From positions 18,363 through 82,362 of the forward strand of contig JAGCUR010000001.1 in the NCBI GenBank assembly GCA_017962745.1: 64,000 nucleotides of DNA, written 5' to 3'. The translations under genes were made by a program, and so were the position numbers. Positions 56,413-64,000 of this stretch are shown here, piece after piece. This stretch comes from Bacilli bacterium (lineage in GTDB: Bacteria; Bacillota_I; Bacilli_A; ML615J-28; CAG-698). Each line of letters begins with the position of its first letter. Within the stretch, counting starts at the first letter, position 1. The notes under the pieces were generated by a model. That model saw nothing but the letters and a program-made list of their open reading frames with translations, ran no database searches and was not told the DNA's origin.

Positions 56413-58800
56413 ATGAAAAAGATTTTAAAGTTATTTGTCGGTAGCTTATTGATTATCGGACTAGTAATAATTGGCGTCGGCTGTAAAAAAGAAGAAGAAA
56501 GACAACTTGATTGGGCCACAATGAATGAAAGCCAAATTGGTGTTTATTACAACTTGAACGAAGAAACATTAGAAGTTCAAACTAATCAAGTTGTATTAAA
56601 AGACGGCAGATTTAATATCTTTACTGATGGTAAAGAATATGTAGTCAATGATAGCGCTGGTAAAGAATTAACACTATCATTTGACGGTGTAAATGTTACT
56701 TTACAAGGTTTTGGAACTTATACAAAGCGTACTGTCGCTAAAGTTGAAGAAGCAAAACAAGGTGTTTATGCGGAAGCAACAGATCCACTAGCAACTGTTG
56801 CTGTAAGAGAATCAACTGTTACATTAAGTGATAAGAGTCAACACATCTTATTTGAAAACGAAACTGGTGTATATTTCTTAGCTAATGGTAAAGAAAATTA
56901 TGTTACATTCGCTACAGTTGCAACAGTTACATCTGTTACATTAGAAAATAAGACATATGTTTTAACAGCTGCGCCTCTTCCTGTAGAAGAAGGCGAATTA
57001 ACAAGACTTGTTAGAAAGATTATTGAAAATGCAAAAACTAATACAGAAAAAGATTTTGCATTAGAAGCAAGCGTTTCAGCATCAGCTAAGCAAACAATTG
57101 TAAGTGGAGCAAAAGATCCTAATAAGATTGATTTACTTGGTGCATTTTTAGTCGATAGCCAATTAAGTGCAACAGCAAGTGTAAATGTTAAAGATTTTGA
57201 TATTACAGACCTATCTAAATTATTAGCAGAAATTAAATTGCAATTAACTGCAAAAGCAAATGGCGAAGAAGTTAAAGCAAATGTTCAAGTTAATGCTCAA
57301 GATGGAAAAGTATTTACTAAAGAAGATAAAGGCAATCCAGATGAAGCAGAATATAGCGTAGAAGATTTACCTAGTGCTGATGAATTAGCACAAGAATTAA
57401 TGAACGCAGAAGCATTTGATTATGAAGGATTACTTGCCCAACTTGCACAAATTGAAGCAAAATTAGCAGAAATTGGCGTTAAATATTCTGATATTAAGAT
57501 GGCTTTAGACACAGTATTTTCATTAAATGAAAATGAATTAAAGATTAACATTACAAAAGAAAAAGCACAATTAGCATTATTAAGTGTTCAAGTAATCGTT
57601 GCTGCTAACTTAGACAAAGTTCTTGAAGAAGTATGGAGCGAAATGAGCGAAAGCGATAAAGCACAATATCAATCATTTGATGCATTCAAACAAGGATATA
57701 GTACAGAAATCACAAATGCTTTTGTTGAAGCACAAGCATTCTTAACTTCAATGACAATTAACGAATGTAAATTAGAAATTAATTTCAATACATTCGCTAC
57801 TGTAGTTAATATTGATATAGTTGTTCCTGGTGAAGAAAAAACAAAAGATGAACAAGGCAATGAAACTGTAACTTGTACATATAACACAGCTATTAAATTA
57901 AATTTACAAATTGCTCCGGTAGAATCTGGCGCAATTACAAAAGTTAACCCAGCTGATTATATTTATAGTTATGATAAAGTTAAAGCAGCAATTGGTGAAT
58001 TATTACCTACACTTGTTTTACCAAATTTATCAGATAATGCTACATTCAAAAAGAATGTATCTGAATATGATGGAGAAAAATATTATAATTATTATCTAAA
58101 TGACTTAACTGAAGCAGAAGCAAATGCAGTATATGAAGCATTCTATACTTTAACTAATACGGAACCATCTTCATATTATTCTGAGACATTAATTGATGAT
58201 GAATTTGTTAAGAGTATTTATTTATACAAAAATGAAAACAAGGATGATACTGGAGCTGTTGTTAGTTATTCAGTTAGCATAAATATTTCAGTAAAAGCAA
58301 ACACATATCTAAAAGTAACTCCTACAATCGGAGCTGGAATTACATTTGATTCTACATTTTTCGATGGTACTTCTGCTTGGGTAGAAAAAGAACTAAATGG
58401 TTCTTTAAGTTGGGAAGATAGCACAAAAGTTGTATATGTTTTAGTAGATGGAGTTGTTTATGATATTGTTGACTGGAGTGGAGATTACTTTAGCGTATAT
58501 GTAAACGCAAATACAACTTTAGAATTTAGGTTAGCTGAACCTGATGAAGATTATGTATCAATTAGTTGGTTTGGATATGCTTTCGAATTAGAAGGACCAA
58601 AATATGCAAAATCTGGTGAAACTGTTACTTATACATTACATGTATCATATGGTGATGATACTGCAAAAGCTAATGTAACATGCGATGGTGAAACTCTTGC
58701 TTCAAATCTAGGTGAAGGTGAAACATTCACATTCACAGTTCCTGAAGCAGCATATTACATTTATTTCGATGTTACAGATGCTAATGCAATAGGTGAATAA
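56413..58800 (+). CDS. Large lipoprotein of unknown function
   Basis: 795 residues. The signal peptide ends LVIIGVGCKKEEE, with Cys at about residue 24; the -3 position is Gly, an atypical lipobox sharing VGCKK with the 52734 protein. An N-terminal part has short beta repeats (VTLQGFGTY, VTLENKTY). A long middle region (about 200-520) is rich in Ala, Glu and Lys and helical (LLAQLAQIEAKLAEIGVKYSDIK). The C-terminal end looks like an Ig-like or carbohydrate-binding beta domain (TVTYTLHVSYGDDTAK, ETFTFTVPEAAYYIYF). No enzyme motif is seen. Confidence 0.78.
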   Translation: MKKILKLFVGSLLIIGLVIIGVGCKKEEERQLDWATMNESQIGVYYNLNEETLEVQTNQVVLKDGRFNIFTDGKEYVVNDSAGKELTLSFDGVNVTLQGFGTYTKRTVAKVEEAKQGVYAEATDPLATVAVRESTVTLSDKSQHILFENETGVYFLANGKENYVTFATVATVTSVTLENKTYVLTAAPLPVEEGELTRLVRKIIENAKTNTEKDFALEASVSASAKQTIVSGAKDPNKIDLLGAFLVDSQLSATASVNVKDFDITDLSKLLAEIKLQLTAKANGEEVKANVQVNAQDGKVFTKEDKGNPDEAEYSVEDLPSADELAQELMNAEAFDYEGLLAQLAQIEAKLAEIGVKYSDIKMALDTVFSLNENELKINITKEKAQLALLSVQVIVAANLDKVLEEVWSEMSESDKAQYQSFDAFKQGYSTEITNAFVEAQAFLTSMTINECKLEINFNTFATVVNIDIVVPGEEKTKDEQGNETVTCTYNTAIKLNLQIAPVESGAITKVNPADYIYSYDKVKAAIGELLPTLVLPNLSDNATFKKNVSEYDGEKYYNYYLNDLTEAEANAVYEAFYTLTNTEPSSYYSETLIDDEFVKSIYLYKNENKDDTGAVVSYSVSINISVKANTYLKVTPTIGAGITFDSTFFDGTSAWVEKELNGSLSWEDSTKVVYVLVDGVVYDIVDWSGDYFSVYVNANTTLEFRLAEPDEDYVSISWFGYAFELEGPKYAKSGETVTYTLHVSYGDDTAKANVTCDGETLASNLGEGETFTFTVPEAAYYIYFDVTDANAIGE

Positions 58801-58805
58801 TATCT

Positions 58806-58833
58806 AAGGGCTAGTTATCTAGCCCTTTTTTTA
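58806..58833 (+). terminator. Terminator after the large lipoprotein gene
   Basis: AAGGGCTAG-TTAT-CTAGCCCTT followed by TTTTTT. Confidence 0.87.
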
Positions 58834-58888
58834 TGCAATGCTTTATTTTAAATATGAAATATATTATAATGTAGTAGCGGAGGACGAT

Positions 58889-60040
58889 ATGAAAAGTATT
58901 AGTAAAATCTTCTCAATAGTTTTAGTTATAGTATTAGCATTTAGCTTAACTGCTTGTGATTTTTTAAATAACACTGGTAATCAAGATGATAAACTTGATT
59001 CAAGTAAACAAGAAGTTGAAGCAAAACTAAATGATTTAGCATCTAAAAATGGTTTTGAAATTACTTATAGATATGAATCAAGCGATTCTGAAGAAGTAAG
59101 CTATGCTACAATCGGTGCATATAAAAATTATACTTGGTATTACAATGGTAATAAAGAATCAGGTTTAGCATATGAAAAAGCAAATGATTTAACTTTATAC
59201 TATCTTTTAAAAGATGGTGTATGGGAATATCAATATGCTTATATATATGATAAAAACGATAGTCACTATTCTACAAAAGATTTAACTCATGAATTCAGTA
59301 TTTTTCTTCAAGCATATGAATTCGATAGTGGCTTTTCTAAAAATAGTCAAGCAACAATCGCTGGAAGAAAATGTGATGTTTATACATATTCAGTTTCTCA
59401 AAAAGGCCAAATTGTATCAAGCTTAACGGGAGTTGATGCAAAATGGAGTTATTACATCGATAAAGAATTAGGTATTTGTTTAAAGTTTGAAGTGACTGGT
59501 GATGATGGATCATCAACTTCTACTTCCACATTCGAAGTAACTGAATTTAAAACTAATGTAAATATTGAAGGATTAAAGCGCCCAGTTGATGTTTATCCAA
59601 TCAATGCACCTGATCCTAATATATCCGGTAACTGGAATATGTTAGCATTTGTAGGGCTATCTAGTATTGCCCTAGATGAAGAAACATTCTTAAGCAATGA
59701 TACATATCATTCAATGGAAGTATTAGGCTTAGGTTCTGCTATTTATTATTTTAAAGTTGAAGATATTGCATCAATTGATGCTGCCCTAGATTATATGAGT
59801 GATTATTATACTGAAGTAGTAGCTGCAATTAAGGCTTCAGCTGATGATCATAAATGTTACAGCGCTGAAAGCAGCGATAACTTAGTAGAGTTACCTGATC
59901 TAATCGAAGATGAATCACTTCTCTTCAGTATGGTATTTTTGTATCATGAACAATATTACGAAATTTCTTTCATGCTTGAAGAAAGCATCGAAGATAATCA
60001 AATTTATATTTTAGAAATATCAGTAAACAAAGCATACTAA
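58889..60040 (+). CDS. Lipoprotein of unknown function
   Basis: 383 residues from the ATG chosen by GCGGAGGACGAT; the open frame starts 17 codons earlier without a ribosome site. The signal peptide ends VLAFSLTACDFLN, a regular lipobox (LTAC). The mature domain has alternating strands with YTWYYNGNKESG, VWEYQYAYIYD and TIAGRKCDVYTYS. The last recalls the LolA/outer-membrane-lipoprotein-like fold seen in many lipoproteins of this type. Function not recognised. Confidence 0.78.
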   Translation: MKSISKIFSIVLVIVLAFSLTACDFLNNTGNQDDKLDSSKQEVEAKLNDLASKNGFEITYRYESSDSEEVSYATIGAYKNYTWYYNGNKESGLAYEKANDLTLYYLLKDGVWEYQYAYIYDKNDSHYSTKDLTHEFSIFLQAYEFDSGFSKNSQATIAGRKCDVYTYSVSQKGQIVSSLTGVDAKWSYYIDKELGICLKFEVTGDDGSSTSTSTFEVTEFKTNVNIEGLKRPVDVYPINAPDPNISGNWNMLAFVGLSSIALDEETFLSNDTYHSMEVLGLGSAIYYFKVEDIASIDAALDYMSDYYTEVVAAIKASADDHKCYSAESSDNLVELPDLIEDESLLFSMVFLYHEQYYEISFMLEESIEDNQIYILEISVNKAY

Positions 60041-60084
60041 TAAATAATTTAATCATTTATTATGTATAGGAAAATGAGGATTTT

Positions 60085-61179
60085 ATGTTTAAAAAAATAT
60101 TAAATTGGTTTGATGGTGGCTACGATAAAGAATTCTATAATAAACATAAAAATATAATTTTAAAAAGTAATTCAAAAATTATCGGTATTGGCCTAATTAG
60201 TATTTCCATATTCTTAGTTGGCTTTTTAGTTGTGGAACTAACAACTAATGCGATGGGAATAAATGTTACAGCTTTTGCTATAATGCTTGGAATATTTCTC
60301 GTATTATTTGCTATCCATATGTTAGCTACTAGAAAAAGCTATGTTGGTACATTAATAATATCAAGTATATTTATTACATCATTTACGGCTTTCTTGATTT
60401 TTGAAGAAACGATATTCCGTGCTAATAGAGTTGCTGTAATTTATTATGTATTTTTAATTACATTACCAATTACTTTAATTGCTCCACCATATGCAATTCT
60501 AAATTATAATGTTGTTAGTTTGATCGTATTTGTCATAATGAGTTATATCCATAAAGAGCCATCCATCTTTATTCAAGATTTATTATTTGGCTTGTGTTGC
60601 TTACTAGCAGGAACATTTTTAGGAAGATATACATTATTTAATACTTTTGAAGGATACGACTTAAGAGATAAACTTGAATATCAATCACGCTACGATCCGC
60701 TAACTAATATTTATAATCGCCGTGCTGGTCATAAAAAGTTAGAAGAAGTAATGGCTAGCGAAGATAAAATTGCTTTAGCGATGATCGATATCGATGATTT
60801 CAAAAGATATAATGATACATATGGTCATGTAAAAGGCGATGAAGTATTAAGAACGATCGCAAGTATATTCTTATACCACTGTAAAAAACAAGGTTTCTTT
60901 GTTTCTCGATTTGGTGGAGAAGAATTCTTGCTAGTTACATATGGTCCTAATATGGAAATAATGAAGAGCTTACTTGAAGAATGTGCCAAAGATATGAAAC
61001 TAGCCCATATTGAAGATATGAATTCTAAATATGGTACCGTAACATTTAGTGCTGGTTATACGATGACTTATAGTTGTAAAGATATATCTAAACTAGTTGA
61101 TACAGCTGATAAAGGATTATATACTGCGAAAAATAGCGGTAAAAATTTAATAATCTTTCAAGAACTTGAAATAGAATAA
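60085..61179 (+). CDS. Membrane-bound diguanylate cyclase (GGDEF)
   Basis: 364 residues. About six TM segments fill residues 30-195, followed by a GGDEF domain: YDPLTNIYNRRAGHKKLEE, MIDIDDFKRYNDTYGHVKGDEVL and the active site SRFGGEEFLLV (GGEEF at 277-281). The upstream RxxD inhibitory site is absent, so product feedback is unlikely. It would make c-di-GMP in response to a signal at the membrane part. No EAL or HD-GYP gene is in the window. Confidence 0.93.
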   Translation: MFKKILNWFDGGYDKEFYNKHKNIILKSNSKIIGIGLISISIFLVGFLVVELTTNAMGINVTAFAIMLGIFLVLFAIHMLATRKSYVGTLIISSIFITSFTAFLIFEETIFRANRVAVIYYVFLITLPITLIAPPYAILNYNVVSLIVFVIMSYIHKEPSIFIQDLLFGLCCLLAGTFLGRYTLFNTFEGYDLRDKLEYQSRYDPLTNIYNRRAGHKKLEEVMASEDKIALAMIDIDDFKRYNDTYGHVKGDEVLRTIASIFLYHCKKQGFFVSRFGGEEFLLVTYGPNMEIMKSLLEECAKDMKLAHIEDMNSKYGTVTFSAGYTMTYSCKDISKLVDTADKGLYTAKNSGKNLIIFQELEIE

Positions 61180-61204
61180 ACTAATAATTAGTTTATTCTT
61201 TTTA
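61174..61204 (+). terminator. Terminator after the diguanylate cyclase gene
   Basis: GAATAAACTAA-TAA-TTAGTTTATTC followed by TTTTTA; overlaps the stop codon. Confidence 0.83.
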
Positions 61205-61242
61205 TATATGTTAAAATAAATTAGAAAATTATTAGAAAAATG

Positions 61243-61279
61243 AGCTTTTTATTTGTTTAATTATTGAAAAGCTTTTTTG
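61243..61279 (+). promoter_or_regulatory. Attenuator-like hairpin in the sigma-factor leader
   Basis: AGCTTTT (61243-61249) pairs with AAAAGCT (61267-61273), followed directly by TTTTTGAGG, 17 bp before the start codon of the ECF sigma gene. The T-run runs into the ribosome site. Confidence 0.4.
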
Positions 61280-61289
61280 AGGATAACTT

Positions 61290-61787
61290 ATGGCCGAGTT
61301 AGACAGATTAGTAAAAGATTTTATTAATGGTAATAAGGATAGTTTTGATTTAATTTACGAGCAAACTAAACAAAGCGTCTATTTATCAATCTACGCAATC
61401 ATTAAAGACCACAGCGCGATAGATGATATTATGCAAGATACTTATCTTAAAGCGATAGATGCGATTTTGTCGTATAAAATTGGGACTAATTTTAAAGCAT
61501 GGATTAGTAGAATTGCTCGTAACAATGCAATTAACTACTATAACAAAGAATCTAGAAGCATAAATCTAGAAGTGGAAGACTTTGATGATAAATTTAGCGT
61601 TGATACATCAACTCCACTAATCGATAGTGCTTTAGAGATTTTAGAAGGTAACGAAAAAGAAATATTTGTATATCGAATAATTTTAGGATACAAGTTTAAA
61701 GATATCGCTAAAGTATTAGATATGAATTTAAAAACGGCCTATTTCCAATATAAAAAAGCAATCAATAAGATTAAGGAGCAACTATAA
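61290..61787 (+). CDS. ECF-type RNA polymerase sigma factor
   Basis: 165 residues. Region 2 at about 10-80: VYLSIYAIIKDHSAIDDIMQDTYLKAIDAI and FKAWISRIARNNAINYYNKESR. Region 4 at about 115-163: LEGNEKEIFVYRIILGYKFKDIAKVLDMNLKTAYFQYKKAINKIKEQL, with a helix-turn-helix. No region 3, so it is group 4 (extracytoplasmic function). It overlaps the next gene by one base (TAATG), the usual arrangement of sigma and anti-sigma. Confidence 0.93.
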   Translation: MAELDRLVKDFINGNKDSFDLIYEQTKQSVYLSIYAIIKDHSAIDDIMQDTYLKAIDAILSYKIGTNFKAWISRIARNNAINYYNKESRSINLEVEDFDDKFSVDTSTPLIDSALEILEGNEKEIFVYRIILGYKFKDIAKVLDMNLKTAYFQYKKAINKIKEQL

Positions 61788-63838
61788 TGAAGATTAAAGA
61801 CTTTAAAAATAAAGTTAGAGATGAAGCAAATAATATTGAAATTGCTAATATGAGCGATGAGGTTTCCTCATACGCTAAAGCATCATCAATAAATAATAAA
61901 CAAGAAAAAGTAAATGTTAGCTTTGGTAGAAAACAAATTGGTATTTTAATTGGTTCTAGCTTAGCAGTAGTATTAATTGCTGTTGTTGCATTAATTGCCT
62001 TTAATGCGCCAAATAACTATAATAGTTTATTGTTATCAGGAAATGTAGCTAGACCTGTAGGATCAGCTAGTAATCTTAAAAAAATGATGAGAGAAGAAAG
62101 ATCTTGGTATTTTCCATTTGTTAATTTTGGGGCAAAAAATTCTGAGGGACCAGAAGTCGCGATCTATGATGAAACTCAAAGTGTAGGCAACGGAAGTGGT
62201 GGATCAATATCAGAAACTATTAGTCAAGTAAAAGGTATCCAGGAAAGTGAAATCATTAAATGCGATGCTAAGCATATATACTATGCATATCGAAATAGCG
62301 TAGAAATATATGAAGTACTAAATGGTAAAGCTACACAAGTAACTAAGATTGACCTCCAAAATAAATTATATGAGTATGATGAGGATACTGAATTTGTATA
62401 CGATTATTATTTCACACCAATTGAAATGTATTTAACTGATGATAATCTTATTCTAATGTATGAAAAAGTATTACGAAAACAATCAAGAATTTATAGCGCT
62501 TCATGGCTTGGTTATTACTATAGCAATACATTTGATACAGTTATTCAAATATATAATAAGAACAATTATACATTAACAAAAGAAATTACAGTTCCAGGCG
62601 GCTTAATTGATGGTAGAGTTTATAATAACTATTTATATTTCGTCACTTCTGAAACTATTCAAGATTATAAGATTGCAAGTGTTACTGAATTAAGTGATGG
62701 TGATGAAAAAGAAACTAAATTTGATTATGATGATGTAATTTATGTTCCCGATTATTTAGAATATCCATATGAAAACTATATTTGTTCAGTAAATTTAGAA
62801 ACTCTAGATGCAAATTATGAATGTCAACTTGGTAATAATTCATATGAAACTATCTATATGAGTGAAAATGCCATGTATTTATGTAACAACTGTTATAACA
62901 GTTCTAATCCATCAGAAATCATTTATAAATATGCAATTAATGAAGATGGCTATTTAAAATTTGCATCAAGTGGCAGAGTTGATGGTCATGTAAATAATCA
63001 ATATTATCTTGATGAATATAATGGCTACTTACGTATCGCTACAACAGGTAGATTTTATACTAATACTACTAATTATACTAGTAACGTAATTAATGCAGTA
63101 TACGTTCTTCAAGAAAAAGAAGTATATGGTGGAAAAGTATTAGAAGTAGTTGGTAAACTAGATGAAGGTATTGGTTATCCTGGTGAACAAATTAAAAGCG
63201 TTAAGTTTGATAATGAATATGTAAGTATCGTTACATATTATCAAACAGATCCACTATATTTAATTAAGTTTACAAATAATACCGAAATTGCAATTGTAGA
63301 TTACTTAAAAGTACCAGGCTACTCTACATATCTACTAGATATTGATATTAATGGTACACCATATAAAATTGGAGTTGGTTTAACTGATGATAGAAACTAT
63401 AAAGTATCTTTGTATCAAGTAGTTGATGAAGAAGTTAACCAAGTAGGGGCTGACTTTGTTATCAAAGCATCAGAGTTTATTGATAACGGCTCATATGATT
63501 ATTATAATTCTTATATTTATACACCAGTAGTCGATAATATTCGTACAATGTTCTTATACCAAGATACAAATGGTACTACATTTATTGGTATGAATTTAGA
63601 TGAATATAATAATTACAGAATTAATGATAATTATAATTACGAACAACTTGGTAAATATTTAGTTTTAAGAATTGATCCTGAAGTAGAAGATGGTATTGTT
63701 TTAGTTAACAAACTAGATGCCAATTCACAATCTGCGAGAATGGTAGCAATTAACGATTACTTCTATTTAGTAAGTATGAGCGAAGCAAAAGGTTATACAT
63801 ATAATAGTGAAACTAAAGTTTTAGATTTAGTAGAATAA
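61787..63838 (+). CDS. Membrane-anchored beta-propeller protein, probable anti-sigma factor/sensor
   Basis: 683 residues. A cytoplasmic N-terminal part of about 50 residues, one TM segment (51-72), and a long outer domain follow. The outer domain opens with ISQVKGIQESEIIKCDAKHIYYAYRNSVEIYEV, matching the start of the secreted C-terminal beta-propeller family (Pfam Beta_propel type). NLETLDANYECQLGNNSYETIYMSENAMYL is a further blade. Co-translated with an ECF sigma factor, it most likely holds the sigma factor at the membrane through its N-terminus. No classical zinc anti-sigma motif (HxxxCxxC) is present. The anti-sigma role is inference. Confidence 0.8.
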   Translation: MKIKDFKNKVRDEANNIEIANMSDEVSSYAKASSINNKQEKVNVSFGRKQIGILIGSSLAVVLIAVVALIAFNAPNNYNSLLLSGNVARPVGSASNLKKMMREERSWYFPFVNFGAKNSEGPEVAIYDETQSVGNGSGGSISETISQVKGIQESEIIKCDAKHIYYAYRNSVEIYEVLNGKATQVTKIDLQNKLYEYDEDTEFVYDYYFTPIEMYLTDDNLILMYEKVLRKQSRIYSASWLGYYYSNTFDTVIQIYNKNNYTLTKEITVPGGLIDGRVYNNYLYFVTSETIQDYKIASVTELSDGDEKETKFDYDDVIYVPDYLEYPYENYICSVNLETLDANYECQLGNNSYETIYMSENAMYLCNNCYNSSNPSEIIYKYAINEDGYLKFASSGRVDGHVNNQYYLDEYNGYLRIATTGRFYTNTTNYTSNVINAVYVLQEKEVYGGKVLEVVGKLDEGIGYPGEQIKSVKFDNEYVSIVTYYQTDPLYLIKFTNNTEIAIVDYLKVPGYSTYLLDIDINGTPYKIGVGLTDDRNYKVSLYQVVDEEVNQVGADFVIKASEFIDNGSYDYYNSYIYTPVVDNIRTMFLYQDTNGTTFIGMNLDEYNNYRINDNYNYEQLGKYLVLRIDPEVEDGIVLVNKLDANSQSARMVAINDYFYLVSMSEAKGYTYNSETKVLDLVE

Positions 63839-63859
63839 AAAAGAAAACCACTTCAAACG

Positions 63860-64000
63860 TGAAATAGTAAAGAAAAAGTAGACACAAAAAGATCAATTAA
63901 TAACCCCATTCAGTTCTATATTGAATGGGGCTTTTGTACCCTAGGGTACAAGCCAGCCTCTCATTATTAAAGTAAGCAATATAATCATCTATTGCTTTAT
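63860..64000 (-). mobile_element. IS3-family insertion sequence, 3' end (partial)
   Basis: The element seems to begin with TGAAATAGTAAAGAAAAAG at 63860, a 5'-TG end like the terminal inverted repeats of IS150/IS3-type elements, followed by GTAGACAC. The coding part on the minus strand is the C-terminus of an OrfB transposase. The other end and any target duplication lie outside the window. The insertion point is 21 bp after the beta-propeller gene stop. Confidence 0.7.
63897..64000 (-). CDS. IS3-family transposase OrfB, C-terminal end only
   Basis: 34 codons on the minus strand ending in TAA at 63897-63899: AIDDYIAYFNNERL, then LGYKSPIQYRTEWGY. This is the standard end of the DDE integrase domain of IS3-family OrfB (YI-x-YNxxR...LGY-xSPxxYR). 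The rest of the gene is beyond the window edge. The hairpin CCCCATTCA/TTGAATGGGG within it is part of the coding sequence. Confidence 0.88.
   Translation of the reverse strand, partial: KAIDDYIAYFNNERLACTLGYKSPIQYRTEWGY

Noticed and set aside
63851..63866. TTCAAACGTGAAATA as a Spo0J parS site
   Set aside because: It shares only the central ACGTGAAA with TGTTTCACGTGAAACA and straddles the IS end. I saw no true parS consensus in the window.
63905..63935. CCCCATTCA/TTGAATGGGG hairpin as the terminator of the beta-propeller gene
   Set aside because: It lies within the transposase C-terminal coding sequence of the insertion element, so the pairing may be incidental; it might still stop transcription by chance.

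Overview
The window is the chromosomal origin region of an AT-rich, low-GC Gram-positive bacterium. The core is dnaA-dnaN with rpmH-rnpA-yidC-jag on one side and yaaA-recF-gyrB-gyrA-serS on the other. RpoE (RNA polymerase delta) is typical of Bacilli. Pyruvate phosphate dikinase, an NfnAB electron-bifurcating transhydrogenase and formate-THF ligase point to an anaerobe. Standard-code stops (TAA, TAG and TGA) are all used, so this is not a classical Mycoplasma. I infer an uncultured gut-type lineage of Bacilli (Erysipelotrichia/RF39/Izemoplasma-like); the exact group cannot be fixed from this window.

Layout. 1-5117 (mostly minus): start of a lipoprotein gene, trxA, ppdK, a ttcA-like tRNA thiolase and an unknown membrane protein. 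5279-8122 (plus): unknown gene-nfeD-SPFH and a PAP2 phosphatase. 8131-14429: mnmE, fic, nagBA and the rpmH-rnpA-yidC-jag operon. 14518-17235: an unknown membrane protein, then dnaA with DnaA boxes on both sides (oriC). 17236-20774: dnaN, then a minus-strand parA plus a ribbon-helix-helix gene, and about 1.3 kb without genes that is rich in TACATAAA/ACCATAAA octamers. 20775-28415: yaaA-recF-gyrB-gyrA-serS and a zinc-ribbon membrane protein. 28548-34118: ADP-ribosylglycohydrolase, two DHH phosphoesterases, surE, rpoE, an acyltransferase-like protein and a small membrane protein. 34220-40781: fhs, a folD reading frame interrupted by an amber codon, pth and mfd. 40829-46854: two MacB-like ABC ATPase-permease fusions and two unknown membrane proteins. 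46855-47384: a gene-free stretch full of inverted repeats. 47385-49579: nfnB and nfnA. 49652-56281: VanZ-like protein, two rRNA methyltransferases, P-loop kinases, a lipoprotein, a GNAT and a second PAP2 protein. 56413-63838: two lipoproteins, a membrane diguanylate cyclase, and an ECF sigma factor with a membrane-anchored beta-propeller protein. 63860-64000: the 3' end of an IS3-family insertion sequence.

The most striking feature is the partition locus beside oriC. Instead of the usual Soj/Spo0J pair there is a short ParA with an 82-residue RHH protein, as in plasmid type Ib systems. It lies next to an array of octamers in direct and inverted pairs that looks like a centromere/operator. The second notable item is folD, which is intact except for one in-frame TAG inside its catalytic YxxxK motif. 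Also worth a look are a catalytic-His-less E2-like acyltransferase, the ECF sigma/beta-propeller pair, and two unknown membrane proteins of the same topology on either side of the rpmH operon region.
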